From Chloroflexota bacterium (GTDB taxonomy: Bacteria; Chloroflexota; UBA11872), in contig JAJDZU010000024.1 of assembly GCA_022824495.1 (NCBI GenBank), forward strand, positions 248,001-312,000: a DNA stretch of 64,000 nucleotides. Direction: 5' to 3'. Positions 35,852 through 44,024 of this stretch are shown piece by piece. Below the pieces are notes generated by a model, which did not search any database, was not told the origin of the DNA, and saw nothing but the letters and a program-made list of their open reading frames with translations. Every line of letters starts with the position of its first letter. Position 1 is the first letter of the stretch. The translations under genes were made by a program, and so were the position numbers.

Positions 35852-36346
35852 TTGCCGCGTGCCGAGGGTTCGGAAACGCTCGACCTCGGGGACCCCGCGC
35901 CCCGTTTCACCCTGCCGCTGGCTTCGGATCCCGAACAGCTCTGTGAGATTCCGGCCCGCCGCCAGTGGCAGTTGCTGATATTCCTCCGCCACACCTGGTG
36001 ACCGAACTGCCGGAGGTATCTGGCGCAGCTCGCGGGCGAGCTGGAGGAATGGGAGCGACGCAAGGTGAGTATTGCGGGGGTGTACGGGCAGGGGCCAGAA
36101 GGCGTGCGGCGCTTCGCGCGAGGTCTGACGCTGCCGTTCCCGCTCCTGGCCGATCCCGACCGCGCCGCCATCCGCCGCTACGGCGTCTACGTCCGCGCCA
36201 ACTTCGAGTCCTGGAACATCGCCCGTCCCAGCGTGTTCCTGGTCGACCCTGGGGGCCGTATCCGTTTCATCAGTGTCGGATCCCACCAACGCGACTGGCC
36301 GGATTCCGGCGACCTTCTCGCCATCATCGATGGCGCCTACGGCTAG
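35852..36346 (+). CDS. Peroxiredoxin-like selenoprotein (UxxC redox motif, in-frame UGA)
   Basis: About 164 aa of the AhpC/TSA-type redoxin fold, reading through TGA at 35999-36001. Before the UGA the frame reads LDLGDPAPRFTLPL and ends LLIFLRHTW; after it comes PNCRRYLAQLAGELEEWERR, FPLLADPDRAAIRRYGVY and ARPSVFLVDPGGRIRF. Homologous proteins have FYRGHWCPYCR at this point, so the UGA replaces the peroxidatic cysteine, giving residue 50 as selenocysteine in a UPNC motif (resolving Cys53). A hairpin 33-35 nt downstream fits a bacterial SECIS, and selB is in this window. Treated as a standard stop, only the C-terminal part from 36065 would appear. The start is probably TTG 35852; no ATG or GTG lies in frame upstream. 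Likely a thiol or hydroperoxide reductase. Confidence 0.85.
36026..36043 (+). promoter_or_regulatory. Predicted bacterial SECIS hairpin
   Basis: Stem CAGCTCG (36026-36032) pairs perfectly with CGAGCTG (36037-36043) around the 4-nt loop CGGG. The loop lies about 32-35 nt after the UGA, within the usual bacterial range, and has G at loop position 2, as required for SelB binding in the known consensus. It lies within the coding sequence, as bacterial SECIS elements do. Confidence 0.7.
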
Positions 36347-36510
36347 ATTCAGCGGCCGCCGACCGAACGTTCGTAGTCCTTTCGGCCGACCCGCGGGCCC
36401 GAAATTACGCCGTTCGGGCGATGGCGCATGGCGCGGCCCCGCCTACAGTGAGCCTCGTGAACGCCGCACCAGGAGCGCCAAATGCACAGCTTGCCCAGGA
36501 GACCTCGGCC

Positions 36511-37425
36511 ATGACCGACACCGTGATTGAAACCAAGGCGCTCACCAAGCGCTACGGCCGCGTGCTGGCCGTGGACCGGCTTTCCCTCCAGGTGCCGCGC
36601 GGCCACGTATTCGGCCTGCTCGGCCCCAACGGCGCGGGCAAGACCACCGTGATGGGCATGTTGCTCGGGCTGGTTCGACCCACGTCCGGCAGCTGCAGCC
36701 TGCTGGGAACTAACGGCGGCGGCAGGGATGCGCTGCGCCGCATCGGCGCGATCGTGGAAACGCCGGCGTTCTATCCCTACCTCTCCGGCCGCCGCAATCT
36801 GGCCTACTTCCAGGGCGTGATGGGTCGCAAAGATCCGCGCGAACTGGACCGATTGCTGGAACTCGTGGGGCTGGCCGGGCGCGCCAATGACGCCTTCAAG
36901 ACCTACTCGCTGGGCATGAAGCAGCGGCTGGGTCTGGCCTACGCCCTGCTGGGCGATCCCGAACTGCTGCTGCTGGACGAGCCCACCAACGGCATGGATC
37001 CCGCCGGCATGGCCGAAGTTCGCGACCTGATTCGCGATCTCGGGCGCGAAGGCCGCACGATCCTGCTCTCCAGCCACCTGCTCAACGAAGTCGAGCAGGT
37101 CTGCGACAGCGTGGCCATCATTGCCAAGGGGCGCCTGGTGGTGCAGGGCGACGTGGCCGAGCTGCTGCGTCCGCAGGAGCAGGTGCGGCTGCGCACCACC
37201 GACGACGCCAAGGCCCTGGCGATCCTGACGGCATCGGCTGAGGTAGAGGCGGCCACCGCCGAAGACGACGCGCTGGTTGTGACGATCGCGCACGAACGCT
37301 CGTCTGAACTGACCGCGCTGTTGAGCAAGTCCGAGGTCTACGTCACGGAAATCGCACCGCTGCAGGTCTCGCTGGAGCAGTACTTCCTGGACATCACCGG
37401 CGAGAACGGAGAACGGTCCGAATGA
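36511..37425 (+). CDS. ABC-2 exporter ATP-binding protein (second system)
   Basis: A 304-aa ATPase with Walker A GPNGAGKTT, signature YSLGMKQRLGLAYALLGDP, Walker B LLLLDEPTNGMDP and switch histidine in SSHLLNEVEQVCD. The sequence is of the bacitracin/lantibiotic-exporter (BcrA-like) type. ATG 36511 has AGGAGA about 9 bp upstream. It overlaps the first permease gene by 4 bp. The likely role is export of, or resistance to, a lipid-active or peptide compound; the substrate is unknown. Confidence 0.9.
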   Translation: MTDTVIETKALTKRYGRVLAVDRLSLQVPRGHVFGLLGPNGAGKTTVMGMLLGLVRPTSGSCSLLGTNGGGRDALRRIGAIVETPAFYPYLSGRRNLAYFQGVMGRKDPRELDRLLELVGLAGRANDAFKTYSLGMKQRLGLAYALLGDPELLLLDEPTNGMDPAGMAEVRDLIRDLGREGRTILLSSHLLNEVEQVCDSVAIIAKGRLVVQGDVAELLRPQEQVRLRTTDDAKALAILTASAEVEAATAEDDALVVTIAHERSSELTALLSKSEVYVTEIAPLQVSLEQYFLDITGENGERSE

Positions 37426-38303
37426 TCGCCGATGTGCTGTCCCTCACCCGCTGGGAGTGGTTCAAGCTCCGTCACCGCTGGATGCCCTGGATTCTCCTGG
37501 CCATCACCGCGGCCCTGGTACAGGTCAACTTCTGGGTCACCTACACCTTGTTCCGCAACGGAAGCGAGGTGTCGGTGGGTGAAGGCGGAGGGTCCAGCGA
37601 CGTCACCGTTTCGACCAGCGACCAGTTCCTCGAGATGTTCGCCTTTCCGACCAGCCTCGCCAACGGCCTCATCGCCGGGCGCGGGTTTGGAGCCATCCTG
37701 GTGATGATCCTGGCCGCGTCCCTGATCGGAAGCGAATACGGCTGGGGCGCCCTGCGCACCGTGCTGACCAAGGGCACGGGCCGCTGGCGGCTGCTGGCCT
37801 CCAAGCTGTTGCTGCTGACCGGGGTGAGCGCCGGCGCGCTGATCGTCGCCACCGCCGCGCTGGGCGTCAGCAGCGTGATCGCCCTCACGACGCTGGACTC
37901 CAACTGGGTCGCGGCCTCCGCCGATTGGACCGGCCTCGGCATCGGGTTCGGCAAAGCCGTCTACGGCATGCTGCCGTACGTTGCGCTGGCCGTGTTCGCG
38001 GCGGTCGTGACCTCATCCACGGGCGCCGCCATCGGCATTTCGCTGGGCTACTACTTCGCCGAATCGATCCTGCTCGGCGTGCTGATGCAGTTCGACTGGT
38101 TCGAGCGCATCGACGTCTTCATCCTGGGTCAGGCCGTCAGCGGCTGGATGGAAAGCTCGGCCGGCGGCATGTCGTTCGGCCAGGCCTCGCTGCCGGACGC
38201 GACGCAATCGTTCTTCGTCCTGACGGGCTATATGGTCGTCCTGTCCGGCGCCGCCTTCTGGCTGTTCCAGCGCCGCGAAGTGGCCGGGGCCAAGGGCGAG
38301 TAG
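37422..38303 (+). CDS. ABC-2 permease, first of two tandem paralogues
   Basis: A 293-aa permease beginning with a cytoplasmic segment containing LSLTRWEWFKLRHRWMPWILL. It has six or so membrane helices and a mid-protein ASLIGSEYGWGALRTVLTKGTGRWRLLASKLLLL motif shared with the next gene. The N-terminal external loop is Ser/Gly/Val rich. It starts inside the ATPase stop. It pairs with the following permease, probably as a heterodimer. Confidence 0.85.
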   Translation: MIADVLSLTRWEWFKLRHRWMPWILLAITAALVQVNFWVTYTLFRNGSEVSVGEGGGSSDVTVSTSDQFLEMFAFPTSLANGLIAGRGFGAILVMILAASLIGSEYGWGALRTVLTKGTGRWRLLASKLLLLTGVSAGALIVATAALGVSSVIALTTLDSNWVAASADWTGLGIGFGKAVYGMLPYVALAVFAAVVTSSTGAAIGISLGYYFAESILLGVLMQFDWFERIDVFILGQAVSGWMESSAGGMSFGQASLPDATQSFFVLTGYMVVLSGAAFWLFQRREVAGAKGE

Positions 38304-38389
38304 CGACCGATGCACGAAACTACGACGATGCCGAGTCTTCGGTCGCCGCACGGCCGTTCGGCAGCCGGGAAAAGCGAGGAACATTCCAG

Positions 38390-39292
38390 ATGACTACCGA
38401 GGTCCTTTCGCTCACCCGCTGGGAGTGGTTCAAGCTGCGCCGCCGCCGGATGCCCTGGATCCTGCTGTTCGTCAGCGTGCTGCTGCTGCAAATCACGTTC
38501 TGGAGCGCCTACGCCTTGTTCCGCGTCGGCGACGAGGTGACGCTGGGCGACGGCGGCACCGCCAGCGTCAGCGGAGACTTCCTGGGGCTCCTGGCCTTTC
38601 CAAACAACGCGGTAATCGGGCTCGCAATCTCGCACGGGTTCAGCATCATCCTCATCATGATCCTGGCCGCTTCGCTGACTGGCACCGAATACGGCTGGGG
38701 CACGGTGCGCACGGTGCTGACGCGCGGCGCCGGACGCTGGCAACTGCTGGCCTCCAAGCTGCTGCTGGTTGCGCTCCTGGGCGTTGGCGCGCTGATCGTC
38801 GGGGCCCTCAGCATGGCGCTGAGCAGCTTCATCGCCTCGCTGACCTTGGAGGGTGGCGCCTGGCTCGCCGAATCGGCTGACTGGGCTGAAGTGGCGCGAA
38901 TCTTCGGAAAGGCCATCTTTGGATTGCTGCCCTACGTTGCGCTAGGCGTGTTCTTCGCCGTGCTGACCACCTCCTCCGGCACGGCCATCGGGCTGTCGCT
39001 CGGCTACGCCGTGGCCGAGGGCATCGTTATCAGCATCCTGGCCAACTTCGACTGGTTCGAGCGCTTCTCCGGCTACATCCTCGGGCAGGCGGTCGGCGGC
39101 TGGCTGGGCACAACCGGCGGCGCGCTCTTCGCCGGCGGCGGAGACGAGTCGTTTGGCGAAGCCGCGGTCCTCGCCATGCAACCTGAAGCCTTGCACGGCT
39201 TCCTGGTCTCACTGGCCTATATCGTGATCCTCAGCGGCCTGTCCTTCTGGATCTTCCAGCGCCGCGATATCGCCGGGGCGAAGGGCGAGTAG
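38390..39292 (+). CDS. ABC-2 permease, second tandem paralogue
   Basis: A 300-aa protein closely similar throughout to the preceding permease: the same LSLTRWEWFKLR start, the same ASLTGTEYGWGTVRTVLTRGAGRWQLLASKLLLV block, and the same GLSFWIFQRRDIAGAKGE ending (the partner ends AAFWLFQRREVAGAKGE). ATG 38390 has GAGGAA about 8 bp upstream and lies 86 bp after the first paralogue. Tandem duplication is evident; a heterodimeric channel served by one ATPase is inferred. Confidence 0.85.
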   Translation: MTTEVLSLTRWEWFKLRRRRMPWILLFVSVLLLQITFWSAYALFRVGDEVTLGDGGTASVSGDFLGLLAFPNNAVIGLAISHGFSIILIMILAASLTGTEYGWGTVRTVLTRGAGRWQLLASKLLLVALLGVGALIVGALSMALSSFIASLTLEGGAWLAESADWAEVARIFGKAIFGLLPYVALGVFFAVLTTSSGTAIGLSLGYAVAEGIVISILANFDWFERFSGYILGQAVGGWLGTTGGALFAGGGDESFGEAAVLAMQPEALHGFLVSLAYIVILSGLSFWIFQRRDIAGAKGE

Positions 39293-39305
39293 CTGGCGAC
39301 CGGTA

Positions 39306-39363
39306 GTCAGTGGCTGGTGATCGGCGGCCAGCCGCTTCACTAGCCACTGACCACCAGCCACTG
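39306..39363. repeat. Compound palindromic repeat downstream of the ABC operon
   Basis: The segment CAGTGGCTGGTG (39308-39319) has a perfect inverted copy at 39352-39363. The shifted segment GTCAGTGGCT (39306-39315) has a perfect inverted copy at 39342-39351. The left arm can therefore pair with either of two right arms. It may act as a terminator for the exporter operon or belong to a dispersed REP-like family. No second copy was noticed in the window. Confidence 0.7.
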
Positions 39364-39372
39364 CTCAAAGTC

Positions 39373-39401
39373 TTGACCGTCGTGGGGTCGGCGGCGACAC
39401 T
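39373..39401 (+). promoter_or_regulatory. Candidate promoter of the T-box operon
   Basis: TTGACC (39373-39378) and GACACT (39396-39401) are spaced by 17 bp, 20 bp before the T-box leader begins. The -35 match is good (5/6) and the -10 match is weak (3/6). Confidence 0.4.
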
Positions 39402-39420
39402 CCATCCCTGTAGTAAAGGC

Positions 39421-39690
39421 GTTGACGGAAACGCGTTTGGCGGGCGGCCCGCCGCAGCGAGCCCGGGACGGTGAGAGCCGGGCGGTCAGGGTCCCGCTGG
39501 AACATCCTTCCCGAGCCGCCGGTCGAAGGCCCGCACGGGCCGGTAGAACCGGACGGAGTTGCGCTCCGTGATCGGCGCAACGGCATCCGCCTCGCGGCGC
39601 GTGCCGGGCGAGCGGCGCGGTCCTGGCGGCCGGGCAACGCGGGTGGTACCGCGGGTTTTTCGACCCGTCCCGTTGGGGACGGGTTTTTTC
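39421..39690 (+). promoter_or_regulatory. Isoleucine T-box riboswitch leader
   Basis: The T-box sequence AACGCGGGTGGTACCGCGG lies at 39636-39654, matching the consensus that pairs with the tRNA acceptor end. Upstream a Stem I can be drawn: GGCGGC (39443-39448) with GCCGCC (39515-39520), and inner CGGGAC (39464-39469) with GTCCCG (39491-39496). On its 3' side GGAACATCCTTCCCGAG places ATC (39504-39506) in the specifier position, so isoleucine is the ligand. That agrees with ileS downstream. Uncharged tRNA-Ile would favour the antiterminator over the terminator at 39663-39689. Confidence 0.88.
39663..39689 (+). terminator. T-box-controlled intrinsic terminator
   Basis: ACCCGTCCC (39663-39671) pairs with GGGACGGGT (39676-39684) around the loop GTTG, followed by a run of six T (39684-39689). 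It lies directly after the T-box sequence and 15 bp before the first ATG. This is a transcription-attenuation T-box. Confidence 0.9.
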
Positions 39691-39704
39691 GTTGTTGGAG
39701 CGAC

Positions 39705-40439
39705 ATGGCAACCGAGGCACTCTTCTACGCCGACAGCTATCTCCGCGACTTCGAGGCCACGGTCACGGCCGTTCGGCCGGACGGGGTCGCGCTGGACCGT
39801 ACGGCCTTCTATCCGCACGGCGGCGGGCAGCCCACCGACGTTGGCGAACTGCGGGCCCACGGGCAGGTCTGGCCGGTGACGGCCGTGCGCCGCCGGGGCG
39901 GGGACATCGTCCACCGGCTGGAAGGCGAACCGCCGCCAGTCGGAACCAAAGTGACCGGTCACCTGGACTGGGATCTGCGCTACGCCTTCATGCGCCTGCA
40001 CACCGCCCTGCACGCCCTTTCCGGCGTGGTCTGGACCGGCTGGCAGGCGGACGTGACCGGCAGCCACATCTACGACGATGGCGGCAAGGCGCGCATGGAC
40101 TTCTCGCTGGAGGGGATTCGCATCAACGACGTGCGCGACGAGATCGGGGAGCGCCTGAACGCCGAACTGGCCGCCGCCCGACCCGTGCGCGCCTACGAAT
40201 TGCCCCGCGCCGAGGCGCTGGAACTGCCCGACCTGATCCGCACCCACGTCAACCTGGTGCCGGCCCACATCGCCAACATCCGCATCGTGGAGATCGAGGG
40301 GCTGGACCGCCAGGCCGACGGCGGCACGCACGTCGCCAACACCAGCGAGGTCGGCCGCGTCGCCATCATCAACGCCGCCAACAAGGGGCGCATCAACCGC
40401 CGCCTCGAAATTGCCCTGACGGACGAAACCCATGAGTGA
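39705..40439 (+). CDS. AlaX-type alanyl-tRNA editing protein
   Basis: A 244-aa free-standing editing domain related to the AlaRS editing domain. The first metal motif is H99-x3-H103 (HTALH), preceded by AFYPHGGGQPTD, the family N-terminal signature. The second motif is GGTHV with neighbouring ANTSEVG, where the family cysteine of CxxxH is not obvious. The predicted job is hydrolysis of mischarged Ser-tRNA-Ala. It is first in the T-box operon and its end overlaps the ileS start by 8 bp, so an editing enzyme for another amino acid is controlled by Ile-tRNA. Confidence 0.88.
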   Translation: MATEALFYADSYLRDFEATVTAVRPDGVALDRTAFYPHGGGQPTDVGELRAHGQVWPVTAVRRRGGDIVHRLEGEPPPVGTKVTGHLDWDLRYAFMRLHTALHALSGVVWTGWQADVTGSHIYDDGGKARMDFSLEGIRINDVRDEIGERLNAELAAARPVRAYELPRAEALELPDLIRTHVNLVPAHIANIRIVEIEGLDRQADGGTHVANTSEVGRVAIINAANKGRINRRLEIALTDETHE

Positions 40440-43400
40440 CGACACCGCGAACTCAGCGAAGCCGACGTCCGCCTTCGAGCCGTTGCCGGACGAACTGGAT
40501 TTCCCGTCCATGGAACGGCGGATGCTGGAGCTCTGGGCCGCGGAGGACACGTTCAATCGCTTACGGGACAAGAATGCCGACGGCCCCCGCTGGTCGTTCT
40601 TTGACGGACCGATCACCGCCAACAACCCGATGGGCGTGCACCACGCCTGGGGCCGCACCTACAAGGACGTCTACCAGCGGTACCGGGCCATGCGCGGTTA
40701 CCACCAGCGCTACCAGAACGGCTTCGACTGCCAGGGGCTGTGGCTGGAAGTGGAGGTCGAAAAGGACCTGGGCTTCAACTCCAAACGCGACATCGAGGCA
40801 TTCGGCCTTGAAGCCTTCGCCGACGCCTGCCGCGAGCGCGTGGAGAAGTTCTCGGGCGTGCAGACCAACCAGTCCATCCGCCTCGGCCAGTGGATGGACT
40901 GGGACGACTCCTACTTCACTCACTCCGACACCAACATCGAACACATCTGGCACTTCCTGCGGCGCTGCAACGAGCGCGGCTGGATCGCGGCGGCACAGCG
41001 CGCCATGCCCTGGTGCGCCCGCTGCGGCACCGCCCTCTCGCAGCACGAACTGATCGACACCTACGAGGAAGTCGAGCACGACGCCGTCTACGTGCGCCTG
41101 CCCATCCACGGTCGCCCCGACACCTGGCTGCTGATCTGGACCACCACGCCCTGGACCCTGGCCGCCAACGTGGCGGCGGCCGTCCATCCCGACCTGACCT
41201 ACGTCGAGGTGGCGGCGGACGACGGGCGTTACCTGCTGGCGGAAGCCGCGATGTCCGAGGTCTTTGGAGACGACGCCGAAGTCGTTGCCAGGCACAAGGG
41301 CGCCGACCTGCTGGACCTGACCTACGACGGACCCTTCGACGACCTGCCGGCCGTGCATGGCGTGACACACCGCGTCATCCCCTGGACCGACGTTGGCGCG
41401 GACGAGGGCACGGGCGTGGTGCACATCGCGCCGGGGGCCGGTGAGGAGGACTTCCGCCTCGGCCAGGACCTGGGCCTCGAGGTCCTGGTGCCCATTGACG
41501 AGAACGGCGCCTACACCGCCGGCTACGACTGGCTGACCGGCCGCGACGCCCGCGAGGTCGCCGACGACGTGGTGGCCGACCTGCGCAAACGCGGCCTGCT
41601 CCACCGCCACCACACCTACACCCACCGCTACCCCCACTGCTGGCGCTGCCAGGAAGAACTGGTGTTCCGGGTGGACGACGAGTGGTTCATCCGCGCCGAC
41701 GAAGTCCGCCAGCCCATGCTCGATGCCGCGGCTACCGTGAACTGGACGCCCGAGTACGCCGGCGCGCGTATGGCCGACTGGCTGCGCAATATGGGCGACT
41801 GGAATATCTCCCGCCGCCGCTACTGGGGCCTGCCGCTGCCTTTCTACCCCTGCCAGTCCTGCGGGCACCTGACGGTCATCGGATCCAAGGCGCACCTGGA
41901 AGAACGGGCAATCGAGGGCATGGACCAGTTGCGCGAGCTGCACCGCCCCTGGATTGACCGCGTGACGATCCGCTGCGAGTCCTGCGAGGCCCCCACCAGC
42001 CGTATCGACGCCGTGGGCGACGCCTGGCTGGACGCCGGCATCGTGCCCTTCTCAACCCTCGGCTACCTGGAGAACAGCAAGGAGTTCGAGCACTGGTACC
42101 CGGCGGACTTCATTGCCGAGATGCGCGAGCAGATCCGGCTGTGGTTCTACTCCATGCTCTTCATGAGCGTCACTATCCGGAACCAGTCGCCTTACCAGTC
42201 GGTCTTCGTCTACGAGAAGCTCAACGACGAGACCGGCCGCGCGATGCACAAGAGCTGGGGCAACGCCATCGACTTCGGCGAGGCCGCCGAGCGCATGGGC
42301 GCGGACGTGATGCGCTGGCTGTACGCGGGGCACAACCCGCTCTACAACATCAACTTCGGCTACGGCCCCGCCACCGAAGTCAAGCGCCGCATGCTTACGC
42401 TCTGGAACGTCTACTCCTTCTTCGTGACCTACGCGCGCCTGGACGGCTTCGACCCCACCGCGCCGCGCATCCCCGTGGCCAAACGCCCCGACCTGGACCG
42501 CTGGGCGCTCTCCCGCCTGCAAGGCCTTATCGACACCATGACCGCCTCGCTGGACGACTACCTCGTCTACCGCGGGGTGCAGGCCGCGCAGGAGTTCATC
42601 GAGGAGTTGTCCAACTGGTACGTGCGCCGCGGACGCCGCCGGTACTGGAAGTCGGACTCCGACGACGACAAGCAGGCCGCCTACCAGACCCTCTACGAAC
42701 TGCTCACGAGCCTGGTGCGCCTGCTGGCCCCGGTCATGCCCTTCTGGACCGACGACATCTACCAGAACCTCGTCCGCCGCGCCGATCCCAACGCCCCCGC
42801 CAGCGTCCACCTCACCGACTGGCCCCAGGCCGACAACGCGCTCCGCGACCCCACTCTGGACGCGGCCATGGCCCTGGCCCAGCAGGTCGTGCGCGCCGGC
42901 CGCGCCGCCCGCAACAGCGCCAACGTCAAGCTCCGCCAGCCGCTGCGCTCGGCCCTGGTTCGGGTTGCCGCCGACGCCGACTGGGACGCCGTGACGGCCC
43001 TCCGAGCCCACGTCCTCGACGAACTCAACGTCAAGGAACTGCGTCGCATGACCTCCGAGCACGAACTGGTGGACTACCAGGTGCGCCCCAACTACCGCGC
43101 ACTCGGCCCGCGCTTCGGCCGCCAGGTCCGCCAGGTCGCCGCCGCGCTGGCCGCGCTGGACGCGCCGGCCGCCGTGCGCGAGTTGGATGACCTCGGTTCG
43201 CTCCACATCGAGGTTGACGGAGTGAACGAGACGCTGGAACCCGGCGATCTGGACGTTCGCCGCACACCCAAGGAAGGCTTCGGCGTGGCCGAGCAGGACG
43301 GCGTCATCGTGGCCATCGCCACCGACATCGACGACGAACTGGCCCGCGAAGGCCTGGCCCGCGAGCTCGTCCACGCCACCCAGGGCCTCCGCCGCGACGC

Positions 43401-43602
43401 CGGTCTGGAAGTCTCAGACCGGATAAAGCTCTGGCTCGACGGCCCGGCGGCGCTGCACGAAACCCTGGCCGCGCACGAGTTCGAGATCGCCGCCGAGGTC
43501 CTGGCCGTGGAGGTCAACGAAGGCGCGCCACCGGACCGTGCCGCCGCGGCTGCCCCTACCCTGAACGGTGTTCCCATAAGGGTGAGCCTGGCCCGAAGCT
43601 GA
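40432..43602 (+). CDS. ileS: Isoleucyl-tRNA synthetase, type 2-like, with a GXHH active-site signature
   Basis: A 1056-aa class I synthetase. The HIGH box is altered: where HYGH is expected the sequence reads GVHH (residues 68-71, in NPMGVHHAWGRTYKD). The KMSKS box reads AMHKS (604-608). The CP1 editing domain is intact (TTTPWTLAAN and GTGVVHIAPGAGEEDF), so mischarged valine should be cleared. Zinc-type cysteine pairs (WCARCG, CWRCQ, CQSCG, CESCE) occur through the middle. A GXHH swap has been described in type 2 IleRS with extreme mupirocin resistance; that resistance here is inference. Expression follows the Ile T-box. Confidence 0.93.
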   Translation: MSDDTANSAKPTSAFEPLPDELDFPSMERRMLELWAAEDTFNRLRDKNADGPRWSFFDGPITANNPMGVHHAWGRTYKDVYQRYRAMRGYHQRYQNGFDCQGLWLEVEVEKDLGFNSKRDIEAFGLEAFADACRERVEKFSGVQTNQSIRLGQWMDWDDSYFTHSDTNIEHIWHFLRRCNERGWIAAAQRAMPWCARCGTALSQHELIDTYEEVEHDAVYVRLPIHGRPDTWLLIWTTTPWTLAANVAAAVHPDLTYVEVAADDGRYLLAEAAMSEVFGDDAEVVARHKGADLLDLTYDGPFDDLPAVHGVTHRVIPWTDVGADEGTGVVHIAPGAGEEDFRLGQDLGLEVLVPIDENGAYTAGYDWLTGRDAREVADDVVADLRKRGLLHRHHTYTHRYPHCWRCQEELVFRVDDEWFIRADEVRQPMLDAAATVNWTPEYAGARMADWLRNMGDWNISRRRYWGLPLPFYPCQSCGHLTVIGSKAHLEERAIEGMDQLRELHRPWIDRVTIRCESCEAPTSRIDAVGDAWLDAGIVPFSTLGYLENSKEFEHWYPADFIAEMREQIRLWFYSMLFMSVTIRNQSPYQSVFVYEKLNDETGRAMHKSWGNAIDFGEAAERMGADVMRWLYAGHNPLYNINFGYGPATEVKRRMLTLWNVYSFFVTYARLDGFDPTAPRIPVAKRPDLDRWALSRLQGLIDTMTASLDDYLVYRGVQAAQEFIEELSNWYVRRGRRRYWKSDSDDDKQAAYQTLYELLTSLVRLLAPVMPFWTDDIYQNLVRRADPNAPASVHLTDWPQADNALRDPTLDAAMALAQQVVRAGRAARNSANVKLRQPLRSALVRVAADADWDAVTALRAHVLDELNVKELRRMTSEHELVDYQVRPNYRALGPRFGRQVRQVAAALAALDAPAAVRELDDLGSLHIEVDGVNETLEPGDLDVRRTPKEGFGVAEQDGVIVAIATDIDDELAREGLARELVHATQGLRRDAGLEVSDRIKLWLDGPAALHETLAAHEFEIAAEVLAVEVNEGAPPDRAAAAAPTLNGVPIRVSLARS

Positions 43603-43646
43603 GTGCGGACCGACCGTCGCCGCCGAGTGACTGAGGTTCCGGCGAC

Positions 43647-43916
43647 CTAACCGGCGAACCGGTCAACGGCGACCGCGATGGCGACGGCCGTGGTCACTGA
43701 ACCAAGCATCAAGCCAATCATCCACTTGATCAGATCGGCCCTCAGATTGGCGATTTCCGCCTTCACTTCGCCGCGCAATTTGGCGATCTCGGTCACAAGG
43801 TCAGCGCGCTGATCGGCGAGGTCTTCCTTAGTCGCGATGCGCGCAAAGCTCCGGCCCAACTCCTCGCGTAGGTCATCGCGGGTCAGCGCAGCCACGCCAA
43901 TGCCCGGGTCGGCCAT
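43647..43916 (-). CDS. Small coiled-coil membrane protein, paralogue A (DUF1640-like)
   Basis: An 89-aa protein: ALTRDDLREELGRSFARIATKEDLAD, then a coiled coil with LRGEVKAEIANLRADL, then a C-terminal membrane segment WMIGLMLGSVTTAVAIAVAV. It matches the neighbouring 78-aa protein closely in order and sequence. GGGAGA precedes ATG 43916. The pattern resembles bacterial DUF1640/CCDC90-like proteins; the role is unknown. Confidence 0.7.
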   Translation of the reverse strand: MADPGIGVAALTRDDLREELGRSFARIATKEDLADQRADLVTEIAKLRGEVKAEIANLRADLIKWMIGLMLGSVTTAVAIAVAVDRFAG

Positions 43917-44024
43917 TCGGACGTCTCCCTTGTAGAAGTGCTGCCTCGACGCCCTGGGAAGAATCTTGGCTGGCGACGGTTGTACTCACGACCGTCGTTG
44001 CCGAGTCGCTGGGGTTCCGGCGAG

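Noticed and set aside
35999..36001. Reading the TGA in the peroxiredoxin gene as a true stop or pseudogene mutation
   Set aside because: The frame and family conservation continue without a shift, the codon sits at the catalytic Cys position, a SECIS-like hairpin follows and selB is present.
36366..36375. Palindrome CGAACGTTCG as a LexA box
   Set aside because: Known boxes of this type have four bases between the half sites; here there are none, and no SOS gene follows.
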